A DNA stretch of 64,000 nt from an uncultured Bacteroidaceae bacterium (GCA_944320955.1 CALUJL010000010.1:23677-87676), one strand, 5' to 3'; positions 25,985 to 34,047 are shown, counted from the stretch's first letter. The notes: generated from the letters alone by a model not told the origin. Made by a program: numbers and translations.

Positions 25985-27775
25985 ATGGAAACCATACTCC
26001 TGGCGGGACTCACGCTGCAGGCCTGGCTGGTGATTGCCACGGTAATCGCCGTCTTCGGCCTGATGCTCTTCACCAACCTGCCCGCCGATTTCGTATTCCT
26101 GGGCAGCATGGCCTTCCTGCTGCTCACCGGCGCCCTGCCCGAGGCAGAGGTGCTGAGTTGTTTCTCCTCGTCGACGGTCGTCCTCATCGGCGCCCTTTTC
26201 GTCGTCGTCAGCGGCTTGGTCCACACGGGCTTCCTGCAATGGATCATCAAGTACTGCCTCGGCTCGCCCAGGAGCTTCGGCGGCGCCATCGCGCGGCTGA
26301 TGATTCCCGTGGCCGCGCTCAGCTCTTTCCTGAACAATACGACGGTTGTGGCACTTTTCACCAAGGTTGTGAAAATGTGGTCAAAGAAACTCGGCATTTC
26401 CCCTTCGCGTTTGCTCATTCCCCTAAGCTATGCTTCGGGAATGGGCGGCGTCTGCACGCTGATCGGGACGCCTCCCAACCTGATCATCTCGGGCTTTTAC
26501 ACAAACGAGACGGGCATTCCGCTGAACATCTTCACCCCGACGCTCGTCGGGCTGCTCTGCTTGGCCGTCGGCGTGCTCTCGCTCATCGCGATGAAGCGCC
26601 TTTTGCCCGACCGCCGCTCGCCGGAGGACATCCTGGAGAGCAACACGGCCTCGTACACGGTAGAACTTATGGTGCCCTCCATGTCCGATCTGGTAGGAAA
26701 GACGCTGCGCGAGAGCGGACTGGACAGCGTGGACGGCGGACACATCGTGGAGATTATCCGCCTGGACCGGGAGATTATCTCGCCCGTTGCGCCGGATGAG
26801 TTCATCTTCGGCGGCGACCGCCTGATCTTCGCCGGCGAGGTGGACAAAATCCTGAAGCTCCGCGAGAAATACCAGCTGGTCAACGCCACGCACCATGTAT
26901 TCTCCTTCGACGAAGTGGACGCCGCGCACCGCAAACTGCAGATGGCCAACGTGCGTTTCGACAGCAGCCTGCTCGGAAAGCGCATGGCCGACACGGACTT
27001 CGAGGAGCGCAACAACCTGGTCCTCGTGGCCATTGCCCGGCAGGGCGAAGTGGTCGGCGGCAGCCCCCGCGAGGCCGTCCTGGAAGCGGGCGACACGCTG
27101 CTGCTCGAGTGCTCCTCGAAATTCAACCTGGGCAAGGAGTGCAGCCGCGAACTTACGGGCCTGGAGACCGACCTGCTGCCCGTGTCGAGCAAAAAGACGA
27201 TGCTCGCCTCGTTCATCCTGCTGGCCATGGTGCTGCTCTCCAGCCTCGGGGTGATGACTCTGCTGCAGGCTTCGTTCCTGGCCGCGGCGGCCATGATAGT
27301 CTGCCGCTGCACTTCGCTCACCCAGGCACGGGACAGCATCGACTGGCGGCTGCTGATGATCTTCGCGGGCAGCGTCTGCCTGGGCGATGCCATCCAGAGT
27401 ACGGGAATTGCCGAGATGATTTCGGAAAACATCCTCGACTTGTGCGGAAGCAACCCGTACTTGACGATTTCCATCATCTGCCTTGTGGCCGTCTTCGTTA
27501 CGGAATTTACGAGCAACACGGCCACGGCTGCCATCTTCGTGCCCATCACATTCCAGGCGGCGCAGACCTTGGGCGTAAATCCGCTGAGCTTCTGCATCGC
27601 CCTGATGATGGCCGTCTCCTCCGGCTACGCATCGCCCATCGGCTCACCCACGCACATGCTGATTTACGGCCCGGGCGGATACCGCTTTTCCGACTTCTTC
27701 CGCGTCGGCCTGCCCATGGATTTCATCATGCTCGCGGCCAGTCTGCTCTTCTCCTTCCTGCTCTTCCCGCTCTGA
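25985..27775 (+). CDS. SLC13/DASS-family permease with two RCK_C domains
   Basis: Sodium-coupled anion transporter family (dicarboxylate, sulfate), 596 residues. Two membrane halves each carry a re-entrant motif: SSFLNNTTVVALF and TEFTSNTATAAIF, with GTPPNLIISGF and SSGYASPIGSPTHMLIY. Between them lie two soluble TrkA-C (RCK_C) domains (about 215-400, VGKTLRESGLDSVDGGHIVEIIRLDREII and a second copy), typical of the YfbS-like branch. Substrate unknown. Same strand and only 24 bp after the STAS gene, so likely part of the partner-switching operon. Confidence 0.9.
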   Translation: METILLAGLTLQAWLVIATVIAVFGLMLFTNLPADFVFLGSMAFLLLTGALPEAEVLSCFSSSTVVLIGALFVVVSGLVHTGFLQWIIKYCLGSPRSFGGAIARLMIPVAALSSFLNNTTVVALFTKVVKMWSKKLGISPSRLLIPLSYASGMGGVCTLIGTPPNLIISGFYTNETGIPLNIFTPTLVGLLCLAVGVLSLIAMKRLLPDRRSPEDILESNTASYTVELMVPSMSDLVGKTLRESGLDSVDGGHIVEIIRLDREIISPVAPDEFIFGGDRLIFAGEVDKILKLREKYQLVNATHHVFSFDEVDAAHRKLQMANVRFDSSLLGKRMADTDFEERNNLVLVAIARQGEVVGGSPREAVLEAGDTLLLECSSKFNLGKECSRELTGLETDLLPVSSKKTMLASFILLAMVLLSSLGVMTLLQASFLAAAAMIVCRCTSLTQARDSIDWRLLMIFAGSVCLGDAIQSTGIAEMISENILDLCGSNPYLTISIICLVAVFVTEFTSNTATAAIFVPITFQAAQTLGVNPLSFCIALMMAVSSGYASPIGSPTHMLIYGPGGYRFSDFFRVGLPMDFIMLAASLLFSFLLFPL

Positions 27776-27800
27776 GCGGCGGCAGCACGGGGGACTTCTT

Positions 27801-27848
27801 GAGGCCCGCCCCGGCGAGGCTCCTGCGGGAGCGGCCGGGGCGGGCCTC
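27801..27848. terminator. Large GC hairpin between convergent genes
   Basis: Fifteen perfect base pairs (GAGGCCCGCCCCGGC with its complement at 27834-27848) plus a 5-bp inner stem. No T-tract on either side, so termination activity is uncertain. It separates the permease from the convergent DUF262 gene. Confidence 0.5.
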
Positions 27849-27854
27849 CCGTCT

Positions 27855-27957
27855 TCGGGAAGTGCTGCCGCGCCGGGCGGGAAAAGACGCAGCACTTTCC
27901 GGGAAAAGTGCTGCATGTTTTCGGAAACAGCGCCTGCGCTTTCCGGGAAAAGCGGCA
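27855..27957. repeat. Repeat cluster beside the DUF262-HNH stop
   Basis: Units with cores TGCTGCCG (degenerate flank), ACGCAGCA, TGCTGCAT, CGCCTGCG and CGGCAGCG. It ends about 5 bp from the stop codon of the DUF262 gene. Confidence 0.85.
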
Positions 27958-27961
27958 GCGG

Positions 27962-29086
27962 TCACTTGGCCGACTTGCGGCGGTTGCACTCGCGGCAGAG
28001 CATCTGGCAGTTTTCCTCCACGGTGCGCCCGCCCCGGGCCCAGGGCACTATGTGGTCGGCCTCCATGAGGTCGTAGTCGAAACGCCCTCCGCAGAGGGGG
28101 CAAACGCCCTGCTGCCGCTCCCAGGCGGCGAGGCGGATGTCCTCGGGAAAGGCGCGCAGGTCGAGGCTCCGCTCGTCGCCCGTCAGGACATAGGGGATGA
28201 TGCCTTGGCGGCGTTGTACTTCGCCGTCCTTCATGAGCGCCGCAATGCGCCGGGCGAGGGCCTCGGTGTCGAGCGCGGCGGAGGAGTAGGTGTCGTAGAG
28301 AAGCGCCCAGTCGAGGCCTTTCATGACGGGGCGGAAGCGGCGGATATCGAAGTTGGTAAGCGCCCAGTTCAGCACCGCCTGGAAGTAGGACCAGAGGGGG
28401 TTTGCGTTCGGATCGTGCTGGTGGCGGGCCATATAGCCTACGGCGGTCTGCGGATGGCCTTGCCGCGTCTCGTGGTCGGCCATCCACTCCAGAGCCTTTC
28501 GCAGGAAGTCCTGACGGATGGGCGTGCCCGCCACCAAGTCTTTGCCCAAGCGGTAGGCGCCGCAACCGGTCTTGGAGAAGTGGCGTTTCGCGTCCGAAAC
28601 GAACGGCCCGGCGTAGATGGCGTTGCGGATTTCCTGCTCGTTCAACGGCTTGCCCGCTATGTTGATGGTCTTGAACCACTCCAGCTTCTCCGAAGGTTCG
28701 CCCGTGCAGACGTAGACGGTGAGGGGGTATTCGAGGATGCGCTTCTGTATGTCCTCGGGCTGGTTGCTGAAGTTTTTGAAATCGACGGAGAACTTTCCGG
28801 CCACATAGCGGCACAGCGAGAGCGTGCGCTGCTGGCCGTCCATCACTTCGTAGGGGCATTCGGCGTCGGCGCTGCGGCGCACCCAGTACATTACGTTGAG
28901 GGGATAGCGGTGGAGCACGGTGCGGATGACGGCCTGCTGCTCGGCTTCGTTGTAAATGAACTCGCGTTGGTAGGGAGGGCGGATGTCCAATTGGCCGTGA
29001 TAGCCGCGCACGCCCTGCTCTTCGTTGTCGATATAACCGGAAACCACTTCGCCTACGGTTACTTCCATTTGCTCGATGTCCAACAT
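27962..29086 (-). CDS. DUF262 and HNH-endonuclease protein (GmrSD-related)
   Basis: 374 residues. The N-terminal DUF262 (ParB/sulfiredoxin-like fold) shows RPPYQREFIYNEAEQQAVI, then VMDGQQRTLSLCRY, the DGQQR motif. A helical middle region is followed by a C-terminal HNH nuclease: CPLCGGRFDYDLMEADHIVPWARGGRTVEENCQMLCRECNRRK, with two zinc CxxC pairs and the catalytic His in DHIVPW. DUF262-HNH proteins include GmrSD-type restriction of modified DNA and other phage-defence nucleases. It starts 32 bp downstream of an adenine methyltransferase and is probably cotranscribed. Function in defence is inference; no target is known. Confidence 0.88.
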   Translation of the reverse strand: MLDIEQMEVTVGEVVSGYIDNEEQGVRGYHGQLDIRPPYQREFIYNEAEQQAVIRTVLHRYPLNVMYWVRRSADAECPYEVMDGQQRTLSLCRYVAGKFSVDFKNFSNQPEDIQKRILEYPLTVYVCTGEPSEKLEWFKTINIAGKPLNEQEIRNAIYAGPFVSDAKRHFSKTGCGAYRLGKDLVAGTPIRQDFLRKALEWMADHETRQGHPQTAVGYMARHQHDPNANPLWSYFQAVLNWALTNFDIRRFRPVMKGLDWALLYDTYSSAALDTEALARRIAALMKDGEVQRRQGIIPYVLTGDERSLDLRAFPEDIRLAAWERQQGVCPLCGGRFDYDLMEADHIVPWARGGRTVEENCQMLCRECNRRKSAK

Positions 29087-29118
29087 GGGATAGATACTTT
29101 AAAGAATTGAACTTGATT

Positions 29119-30153
29119 TCATTGATATACTACTTGCCTATTTCGAATGAAGATACGGCTATATATGCGCTTTCCATTAAGGTAAGGGGCTCTTCGCGGT
29201 AGATTTAAAGTAACTTCATTACCCACTATTTCAAATTGCTCGGGCGTGTATTTATCAAGAAAGGTAATCGGTACGCCCATTACGCCGCCGTAATCGCGGG
29301 GGATGTCGGCGGTTTTACTCACTTCTATGGCGTCGTAATTATCATACTTGGGGTACTCTTCAGGAGAATAGCGGCGTACGAGGTCCATTTCCTCGTGGCG
29401 TTTCTGGTGATCGAGGTTCGTAAACCAACGGACGCCCTTCACTCTTATGTATCTGCGCCCGCTCTCGTCGATGCCGCACCCGGCGGCTTTGAGCGGATAG
29501 CTGTCGGGTACATAGAATTTGCGGTCGCCGCTCGTGATGCTCGGCCCGAGCCACAGCTCATTAGCCATTATCAACGGGAAGATTTCCTTGTAGGTTATGG
29601 CGTTGACATTGCCGATTATGAGAAACTTCTTGCCGTACTCCATGAGTTGCCCCACATATTCGCGGAAAAGGGAGAAGGGCGGGTTGGTCACTACGATGTC
29701 GGCCTGCTCCAAGAGTTCTATGCATTCGCGCGAACGGAAGTCGCCCGTTTCGAGCGGGGTGCAGACGTTCCGGTCGTTTTGCAGCAGGATGCGCACGTCG
29801 GAGAGGTCCACCGCGCCGTCGCCGTTGAGGTCCTTCACCTCGGAAATCTCTACCTTGCAGGCCTGCCTGCGGGGCGCTTCGTCGGAATAGTCGAACGGTA
29901 GCAGCAACTCGTTGCCCCGCACGGGCGAACCATTGTAGCAGGTGCAGATAAGCCGACGCAGGCCGAGTTGGTTGAAGTTGAGAGCAAAATACTTGAAAAA
30001 GTTGCTTTCGTAGGGGTCATCGCAGTTGCAAAGCACGGTTTTCCCTTGGAAGTGCGGCCAGTAGTGTTGCAACTCGCGCTCGATGTCGGAGAGCTGGGTG
30101 TAGAATTCGTCTTTCTTTGCCGCTTTTGCGGCATCCAAATTTCTTTTTGCCAT
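29119..30153 (-). CDS. EcoRI-family adenine-specific DNA methyltransferase
   Basis: SAM-dependent N6-adenine methyltransferase of the EcoRI methylase family (344 residues from ATG 30153). The family start (KAAKKDEFYTQLSDIERELQHY) is followed by CNCDDPYESNFFKYF, DIVVTNPPFSLFREYVGQL with the NPPF catalytic motif, GNVNAITYKEIFPLI and a C-terminal TFLDKYTPEQFEIVG. An alternative ATG at 30177 adds eight residues; 30153 fits relatives better. Base composition is visibly less GC-rich than the neighbours, consistent with transfer. No EcoRI-like nuclease is present; the cotranscribed DUF262-HNH protein is the only nuclease candidate. Confidence 0.9.
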   Translation of the reverse strand: MAKRNLDAAKAAKKDEFYTQLSDIERELQHYWPHFQGKTVLCNCDDPYESNFFKYFALNFNQLGLRRLICTCYNGSPVRGNELLLPFDYSDEAPRRQACKVEISEVKDLNGDGAVDLSDVRILLQNDRNVCTPLETGDFRSRECIELLEQADIVVTNPPFSLFREYVGQLMEYGKKFLIIGNVNAITYKEIFPLIMANELWLGPSITSGDRKFYVPDSYPLKAAGCGIDESGRRYIRVKGVRWFTNLDHQKRHEEMDLVRRYSPEEYPKYDNYDAIEVSKTADIPRDYGGVMGVPITFLDKYTPEQFEIVGNEVTLNLPRRAPYLNGKRIYSRIFIRNRQVVYQ

Positions 30154-30204
30154 AGGCGGTTGATAGTTTTCGAGCATAGACTATCAGTCCGCCAACGCGC
30201 ATAA

Positions 30205-30430
30205 AGCAGAGGCGTGGTGCCTCTCTTACCGCGTTTAGCACGGGGCGAGCGTCGGAATGGGCCCCGGATCCATCGTAAGAATGCACCACGCCTTTGGCGT
30301 GCGCATCGCATATTCGATGGATACGGGCTGCCCCTACGAGCCGCCTGTTACGCATTATTTCCGTGCTTGTTATCCATTAGAGTTTCCGACGCTCTTGGCT
30401 AAACGCGAAATAATAGCGAATGCTTCAGTG
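30205..30430. ncRNA. Candidate structured RNA / leader upstream of the methyltransferase
   Basis: About 225 bp without a gene but rich in exact inverted repeats. A closing stem pairs 30230-30239 with 30398-30407 (CGCGTTTAGC) and continues as 30247-30255 with 30386-30394 (GAGCGTCGG). Inside, 30268-30275 pairs with 30315-30322 (ATCCATCG), enclosing a hairpin 30287-30292/30296-30301 (CACGCC/GGCGTG). The sequence GGCGTGGTGC at 30211-30220 is the exact complement of 30283-30292, so a competing pairing exists. A further 6-bp hairpin lies at about 30208-30224. A minus-strand -7 box at 30498 suggests it is read toward the methyltransferase. No known RNA family was recognised. Confidence 0.55.
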
Positions 30431-30497
30431 GTTAATATGTCGTTTCTTCGTTTTTACTTCATAGGCTTTCTCTGTTCCGCCGAAGCGGGTTAACGGG

Positions 30498-30506
30498 ACA
30501 AATATA
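30498..30506 (-). promoter_or_regulatory. -7 box upstream of structured leader and methyltransferase
   Basis: Minus strand TATATTTGT matches TAnnTTTG. Transcription from it gives a leader of more than 310 nt before the methyltransferase. Confidence 0.6.
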
Positions 30507-30552
30507 GTACTTTACGACGGAAACTGCTGTGCTTTCCGACGAAAAACCTCGC

Positions 30553-30640
30553 CTATTTCAGAAAAGCCCCGCCACTTTTGCCGAAAAGGGGCAGGGCTTT
30601 TCCCAAAAAGCGGCGGGGCAAAAGACTCCCGGCAGCGGGG
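30553..30640. repeat. Repeat cluster upstream of the structured leader
   Basis: Units with cores CCCCGCCA, GGGCAGGG and CGGCGGGG between AAAAG and CTTTT or AAAAG flanks; divergent from the usual cores and enriched in C and G runs. Confidence 0.65.
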
Positions 30641-30641
30641 C

Positions 30642-30687
30642 AAAAAAAGCACCGGCGCAACTCCGCACGGAGCGGGCTGCGCCGGTT
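30642..30687 (-). terminator. Terminator after the GH51 gene
   Basis: Minus strand: ACCGGCGCA stem with an inner CTCCG/CGGAG pairing, followed by GCTTTTTTTG. Ends the arabinofuranosidase transcript. Confidence 0.85.
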
Positions 30688-30734
30688 TCTCTATACACGG
30701 AGCTTGTCCGGCAAAGAGCCGGCAAGGCGGTGGC

Positions 30735-32699
30735 TTACTTCACGAACTTATAGACGGCAAAGGTCTTGGCGCCGAGGGTGGTTTCGTACACATTGCCTTC
30801 GGCATAGGCCACGCCCGTCTGCGGAAGCACGTTGCCCGGAGCGTCGAGGGTGTTGACGATCTGCTGGTCGTCGGCATGGAGGAGCGTCACCGTTCCCTTG
30901 GAGAACTGCTTCTGCCCCTTGAAGGTTATCTTCAGCGGCTGCGCCTGGTCGGAGACGTTGGCTATCTTGACGATGAAAGCCTCCTCGGCGGCGTCGTAGA
31001 CGGCGCTGGCGTAGAGCCCGCCTTCGCCCGCAAGGGTCTGTTTGTTCTCGGTGAGCTTCAGGACGTTCGTGCCCTTGTTGTAGCTATAGAGCTGCTGCAC
31101 GTAGTAGTTGATGGAGCGCACGGAGCGGAGATTGTCGAACCAGATGAGGTCGGGACGCCACTGCCAACCGTCGACGTGCGCAAAGAGAGGCGCGTAAGTG
31201 GCCATGGGGACTACGTCGGCGTTGCGCTCCAGTCCGGTCATGAAGGCTGCCTCGCAGAGGGCGGACTCGAAGCTGTTGGGCGTTTGTGCATGGCAGGCAT
31301 ATTCTCCGGCAAAGACTTTCGGCCCCTTGCGGTCGTAGTCGTCGTAGCGGCGGGCGTTGTTGAGGAACCAGTCGGCAGGGCGGTAGTAGTGTTCGTCTAC
31401 AAGGTCCACCTTCAGGCGCTTCATCTCGGGCCAGAGATAGTCGAAGTCTTCGCCCGAAGCCTGCGGGCCGGAAGAGCCTACGATCTGTATGTCGGGATAG
31501 GCTTCGCGGATGGCTTTGACGAAAAGTTCCAGCCGTTCGGGGTAGACCTTGCCCCACTGTTCGTTGCCGATGCCTACGAACTTCAGGCCGAAGGGCTCGG
31601 GATGGCCCATGTCGGCCCGCACTTTTCCCCACTCGGTGGAGGCATCTCCGTTGGCGAACTCTATGAGGTCGAGCGCATCGTCTATGTAAGGCTGCAATTC
31701 ATCGAGGGGAACCCAGCCGGTCTCGTTGTTGGTCTGGTACTGGCAGGCAAGGCCGCAGTTGAGGATAGGCAGGGGTTCTGCGCCGATGTCTTCGGCTAAT
31801 TGGAAATACTCAAAGAATCCGAGCCCGTAGGTCTGGTAATAGTCGGGACTGTTGCGGTGCGCGAAAGTATAGTTCCAGCGGTTTTCGTTCAAGGGGCGGT
31901 TCTCTACGGGACCGACGCTGTTCTTCCACTGGTAACGGCTGGCGAGGTCGATGCCTTCCACTATACATCCGCCGGGGAAGCGGAAGACTCCGGGCTTCAA
32001 GTCGCTGAGCGCCTGTACGAGGTCCTTGCGCATTCCGCCGGGACGGCCCTTCCATGTGTCGGCCGGGAAGAGGGAAATGTGGTCGAGGTCTACGGCCCCG
32101 TCGCTCAGGTAGAAGAGGCGGAGCTTACCGCCCTGCATGTCCTGCGAGGGGGTGAGGGTGGCGGTGACTTTTGCCCACTGGCTTCCATTGATGGCCACTT
32201 CCTGGGAGGCTATCACGTCGTTGTGCGTATTGACGAGCTCTACGCGGATTTTCTTCTCGCCCTGCCCGCCGTCGGCCGGGACACGCGCCCAGGTGGAGAA
32301 GTCGTAGGCAGCGCCTTTCTTGACGGCCATGCCGAAAAAGCCCTCGTTCTGCAGCCCGGTGCGGCGTTCGCGGTGGCCGGGCCAGGAGAGGCGCACGTAG
32401 GTCGGGTTGCGGTCGAAGGCCGGATTGTCGGTGCGCAGCTCTACTTTTCCGAAAGTGTCCCAGCCCATGAACTTCTGGGGGAACTCGAAGGAGCGGTTCT
32501 TGACCATCTCGGCGTAAAGCCCGCCGTCGGCTCCGTAGTTTATGTCTTCGAAAAAGATGCCGTACATCGTGGGTTGCACGGCGATGCCCTTCTGCGGTTT
32601 GGAAGCGTCCACCGTCAGTTCGCGTACGGCTTGGGCCTGTGCGGAGGTCAGCGCGGCGCCCGCTGCCAGGACGGCAAGGAGTGTCTTGTAGTTTTTCAT
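30735..32699 (-). CDS. Secreted alpha-L-arabinofuranosidase, GH51
   Basis: Releases terminal arabinose from plant arabinoxylans or arabinans. A signal peptide (MKNYKTLLAVLAAGAALTSAQAQ) precedes the GH51 start PTMYGIFFEDINYGADGGLYAEM. An inserted carbohydrate-binding-like beta-sandwich follows (about 70-200). The catalytic TIM barrel contains the acid/base Glu in GIGNEQWG and the nucleophile Glu in FAGEYACHA, followed by the beta-sandwich C-terminal domain. The 654 residues suit periplasmic Bacteroidota members. No SusC/D pair is adjacent, so it is not in an obvious polysaccharide-utilisation locus. Confidence 0.95.
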   Translation of the reverse strand: MKNYKTLLAVLAAGAALTSAQAQAVRELTVDASKPQKGIAVQPTMYGIFFEDINYGADGGLYAEMVKNRSFEFPQKFMGWDTFGKVELRTDNPAFDRNPTYVRLSWPGHRERRTGLQNEGFFGMAVKKGAAYDFSTWARVPADGGQGEKKIRVELVNTHNDVIASQEVAINGSQWAKVTATLTPSQDMQGGKLRLFYLSDGAVDLDHISLFPADTWKGRPGGMRKDLVQALSDLKPGVFRFPGGCIVEGIDLASRYQWKNSVGPVENRPLNENRWNYTFAHRNSPDYYQTYGLGFFEYFQLAEDIGAEPLPILNCGLACQYQTNNETGWVPLDELQPYIDDALDLIEFANGDASTEWGKVRADMGHPEPFGLKFVGIGNEQWGKVYPERLELFVKAIREAYPDIQIVGSSGPQASGEDFDYLWPEMKRLKVDLVDEHYYRPADWFLNNARRYDDYDRKGPKVFAGEYACHAQTPNSFESALCEAAFMTGLERNADVVPMATYAPLFAHVDGWQWRPDLIWFDNLRSVRSINYYVQQLYSYNKGTNVLKLTENKQTLAGEGGLYASAVYDAAEEAFIVKIANVSDQAQPLKITFKGQKQFSKGTVTLLHADDQQIVNTLDAPGNVLPQTGVAYAEGNVYETTLGAKTFAVYKFVK

Positions 32700-32744
32700 G
32701 CGGTTTGAAAAGTTTTAGTTAGCAATTCTTTTGTTCTTATGGGG

Positions 32745-32753
32745 GCAAACCTA
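32745..32753 (-). promoter_or_regulatory. Promoter of the GH51 gene
   Basis: Minus strand -7 box TAGGTTTGC, with a TTG about 20 bp upstream in the -33 position. Leader about 40 nt. Confidence 0.6.
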
Positions 32754-32838
32754 CTGAAAAAATACGGACTACGCAAGGAAAGGCCCCCACATTCCTGCAA
32801 TTCGGGCAGAAGACGGGGCGCCGCGGGGCGCAGGGGGC

Positions 32839-32878
32839 AAAAAAATCCCCTGCATCTCCACAGGAAAAGATGCAGGGG
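32839..32878 (-). terminator. Terminator after folA, built from repeat units
   Basis: Two inverted repeat units pair CCCCTGCATCT (32847-32857) with AGATGCAGGGG (32868-32878); on the minus strand the stem is followed by ATTTTTTT. Confidence 0.85.
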
Positions 32879-32952
32879 CAGGGGGAAAAAGCGGCAGCGC
32901 TCTCCGGAAAAAGATGCAGCGCTTTTTGGGAAAAGATGCGGCACTTCCCGCC
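32847..32952. repeat. Repeat cluster after folA
   Basis: Five units with cores CCTGCATC, ATGCAGGG, CGGCAGCG, ATGCAGCG and ATGCGGCA. The first two are inverted and make the folA terminator; the last ends 9 bp before the folA stop. Confidence 0.87.
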
Positions 32953-32960
32953 CGAAGCGC

Positions 32961-33503
32961 CTACGGCAGGCGCTCCAGGGTGAGGAACGTGTAGGAAAAG
33001 GGGTTGCGCTCGTCGGCCTCGTGGGGCTCCATTTCCACCGTGCGCCAGGCGGAGGGATCGAAATCGGGGAAGAAAACGTCGGCTCCCGCCCCGTCGTGCT
33101 CCACGGAAGTGAGGTACAAACGGTCGGCCGCGGGCAGGGCTTCGCGATAGACGCTGTGCCCGCCGATGACGAAGACCTCCGGCTTTTCCCCTCCGGCGGC
33201 CGCGCCCTCCGGCGGAAGGCACGCCTCCAGCGCCTCGCGGAGGCTGCCGAAGCGTTCGGCGCCGGGGAACTCCGCGCCGGGACTACGGCTCAGGACCAGA
33301 TTGCGCCTGTGGGGAAGCGCCCCTTTGGGCAGCGACTCGAACGTGCGGCGCCCCATGATGACGGGATGCCCCACGGTCAGTTGCTTGAAGCGGCGCAGGT
33401 CGGCCGGCAGCGGGCAGAGCAGCCCGCCGTCGCGCCCGATGCCGCCGTTGCGCGCCACCGCCGCAATGAGCGACACGGTGAGCGGGCGGAATTCAGAGGC
33501 CAT
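32961..33503 (-). CDS. folA: Dihydrofolate reductase
   Basis: Reduces dihydrofolate to tetrahydrofolate with NADPH. The 180-residue protein shows SLIAAVARNGGIGRDGGLLCPLPADLRRFK (catalytic acidic residue in PLPADLRRF), VIMGRRTFESLP, NLVLSR and VFVIGGHSVYREALP. The stretch LLCPLPAD stands where W-x-L/I-P-x-D is usual: the conserved Trp is replaced by Cys. The start at 33503 (MASEF) overlaps the end of the Lrp gene by 11 bp; an ATG at 33512 is also possible. Cotranscribed with the regulator. Confidence 0.92.
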   Translation of the reverse strand: MASEFRPLTVSLIAAVARNGGIGRDGGLLCPLPADLRRFKQLTVGHPVIMGRRTFESLPKGALPHRRNLVLSRSPGAEFPGAERFGSLREALEACLPPEGAAAGGEKPEVFVIGGHSVYREALPAADRLYLTSVEHDGAGADVFFPDFDPSAWRTVEMEPHEADERNPFSYTFLTLERLP

Positions 33504-33981
33504 CTTCGCCATTTTTAGAAACCTCGGGCACGGCCATCGGACGGTTCAGCGCCTCATGGAAGGAGATGAGCGTCTCCGTGCGCGAAAGCCCGAGGGGCTG
33601 CAATTTTTCATGAATGATCCGGAGCAAATGCTCATTATTATATGCGTAAAGCTTGATGAACATGTCGTACTTTCCCGTAGTGAAATGGCACTCCACCACT
33701 TCGGGAATTTCCTTGAGACGCTCCAGAACCTGGTCGAAGGACTCGGGGTCTTTCAGATTCAAGCCCATGTAGGCACACGTGTCGTAGCCTATCTTTTCCG
33801 CATCGAGCACGTATTGCGACCCTTTGATGATGCCCAGCGCCGTCAACTTCTGGATGCGCTGGTGGATGGCTGCGCCCGAAACGTTGCACGTACGGGCCAC
33901 TTCGAGGAAAGGAATGCGGGCGTCGCGCGCAATCATCTGCAGAATCTGCACGTCCAGCCCATCGAGTTGTGTCTGTCTCAT
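33493..33981 (-). CDS. Lrp/AsnC-family transcriptional regulator
   Basis: DNA-binding regulator of 162 residues: an N-terminal winged helix (LDVQILQMIARDARIPFLEVARTCNVSGAAIHQRIQKLTALGIIKG) and a C-terminal RAM ligand domain (VLERLKEIPEVVECHFTTGKYDMFIKLYAYNNEHLLRIIHEKL). The start at 33981 is set by the Lrp-type N-terminus MRQTQLDGLD and the promoter beyond it. It is divergent from an M64 peptidase gene and overlaps folA. Lrp proteins often autoregulate and control a divergent gene; an inverted repeat in the shared promoter region supports this. Confidence 0.93.
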   Translation of the reverse strand: MRQTQLDGLDVQILQMIARDARIPFLEVARTCNVSGAAIHQRIQKLTALGIIKGSQYVLDAEKIGYDTCAYMGLNLKDPESFDQVLERLKEIPEVVECHFTTGKYDMFIKLYAYNNEHLLRIIHEKLQPLGLSRTETLISFHEALNRPMAVPEVSKNGEDGL

Positions 33982-33988
33982 AGTTCTA

Positions 33989-34043
33989 ATTTTTGGCGAA
34001 TATACGGAAAATTCATACCATACAAGGTTTTTCCGCCAAAAAT
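33989..34043. promoter_or_regulatory. Divergent promoter region with 10-bp inverted repeat
   Basis: Perfect inverted repeat ATTTTTGGCG (33989-33998) and CGCCAAAAAT (34034-34043), 35-bp spacer. It encloses the minus-strand promoter of the Lrp gene (-7 TATATTCG at 34004-33997, -33 CTTG at 34026-34023) and abuts the plus-strand -7 box TACTTTTG (34048-34055). A candidate operator for the Lrp-family protein. Confidence 0.6.
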
Positions 34044-34047
34044 ATGC

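Noticed and set aside
30205..30430. HEARO/OMEGA-type guide RNA for the HNH protein
   Set aside because: The HNH protein carries DUF262, with no RuvC or bridge-helix features of IsrB/IscB, and the fold does not match what I know of that RNA.
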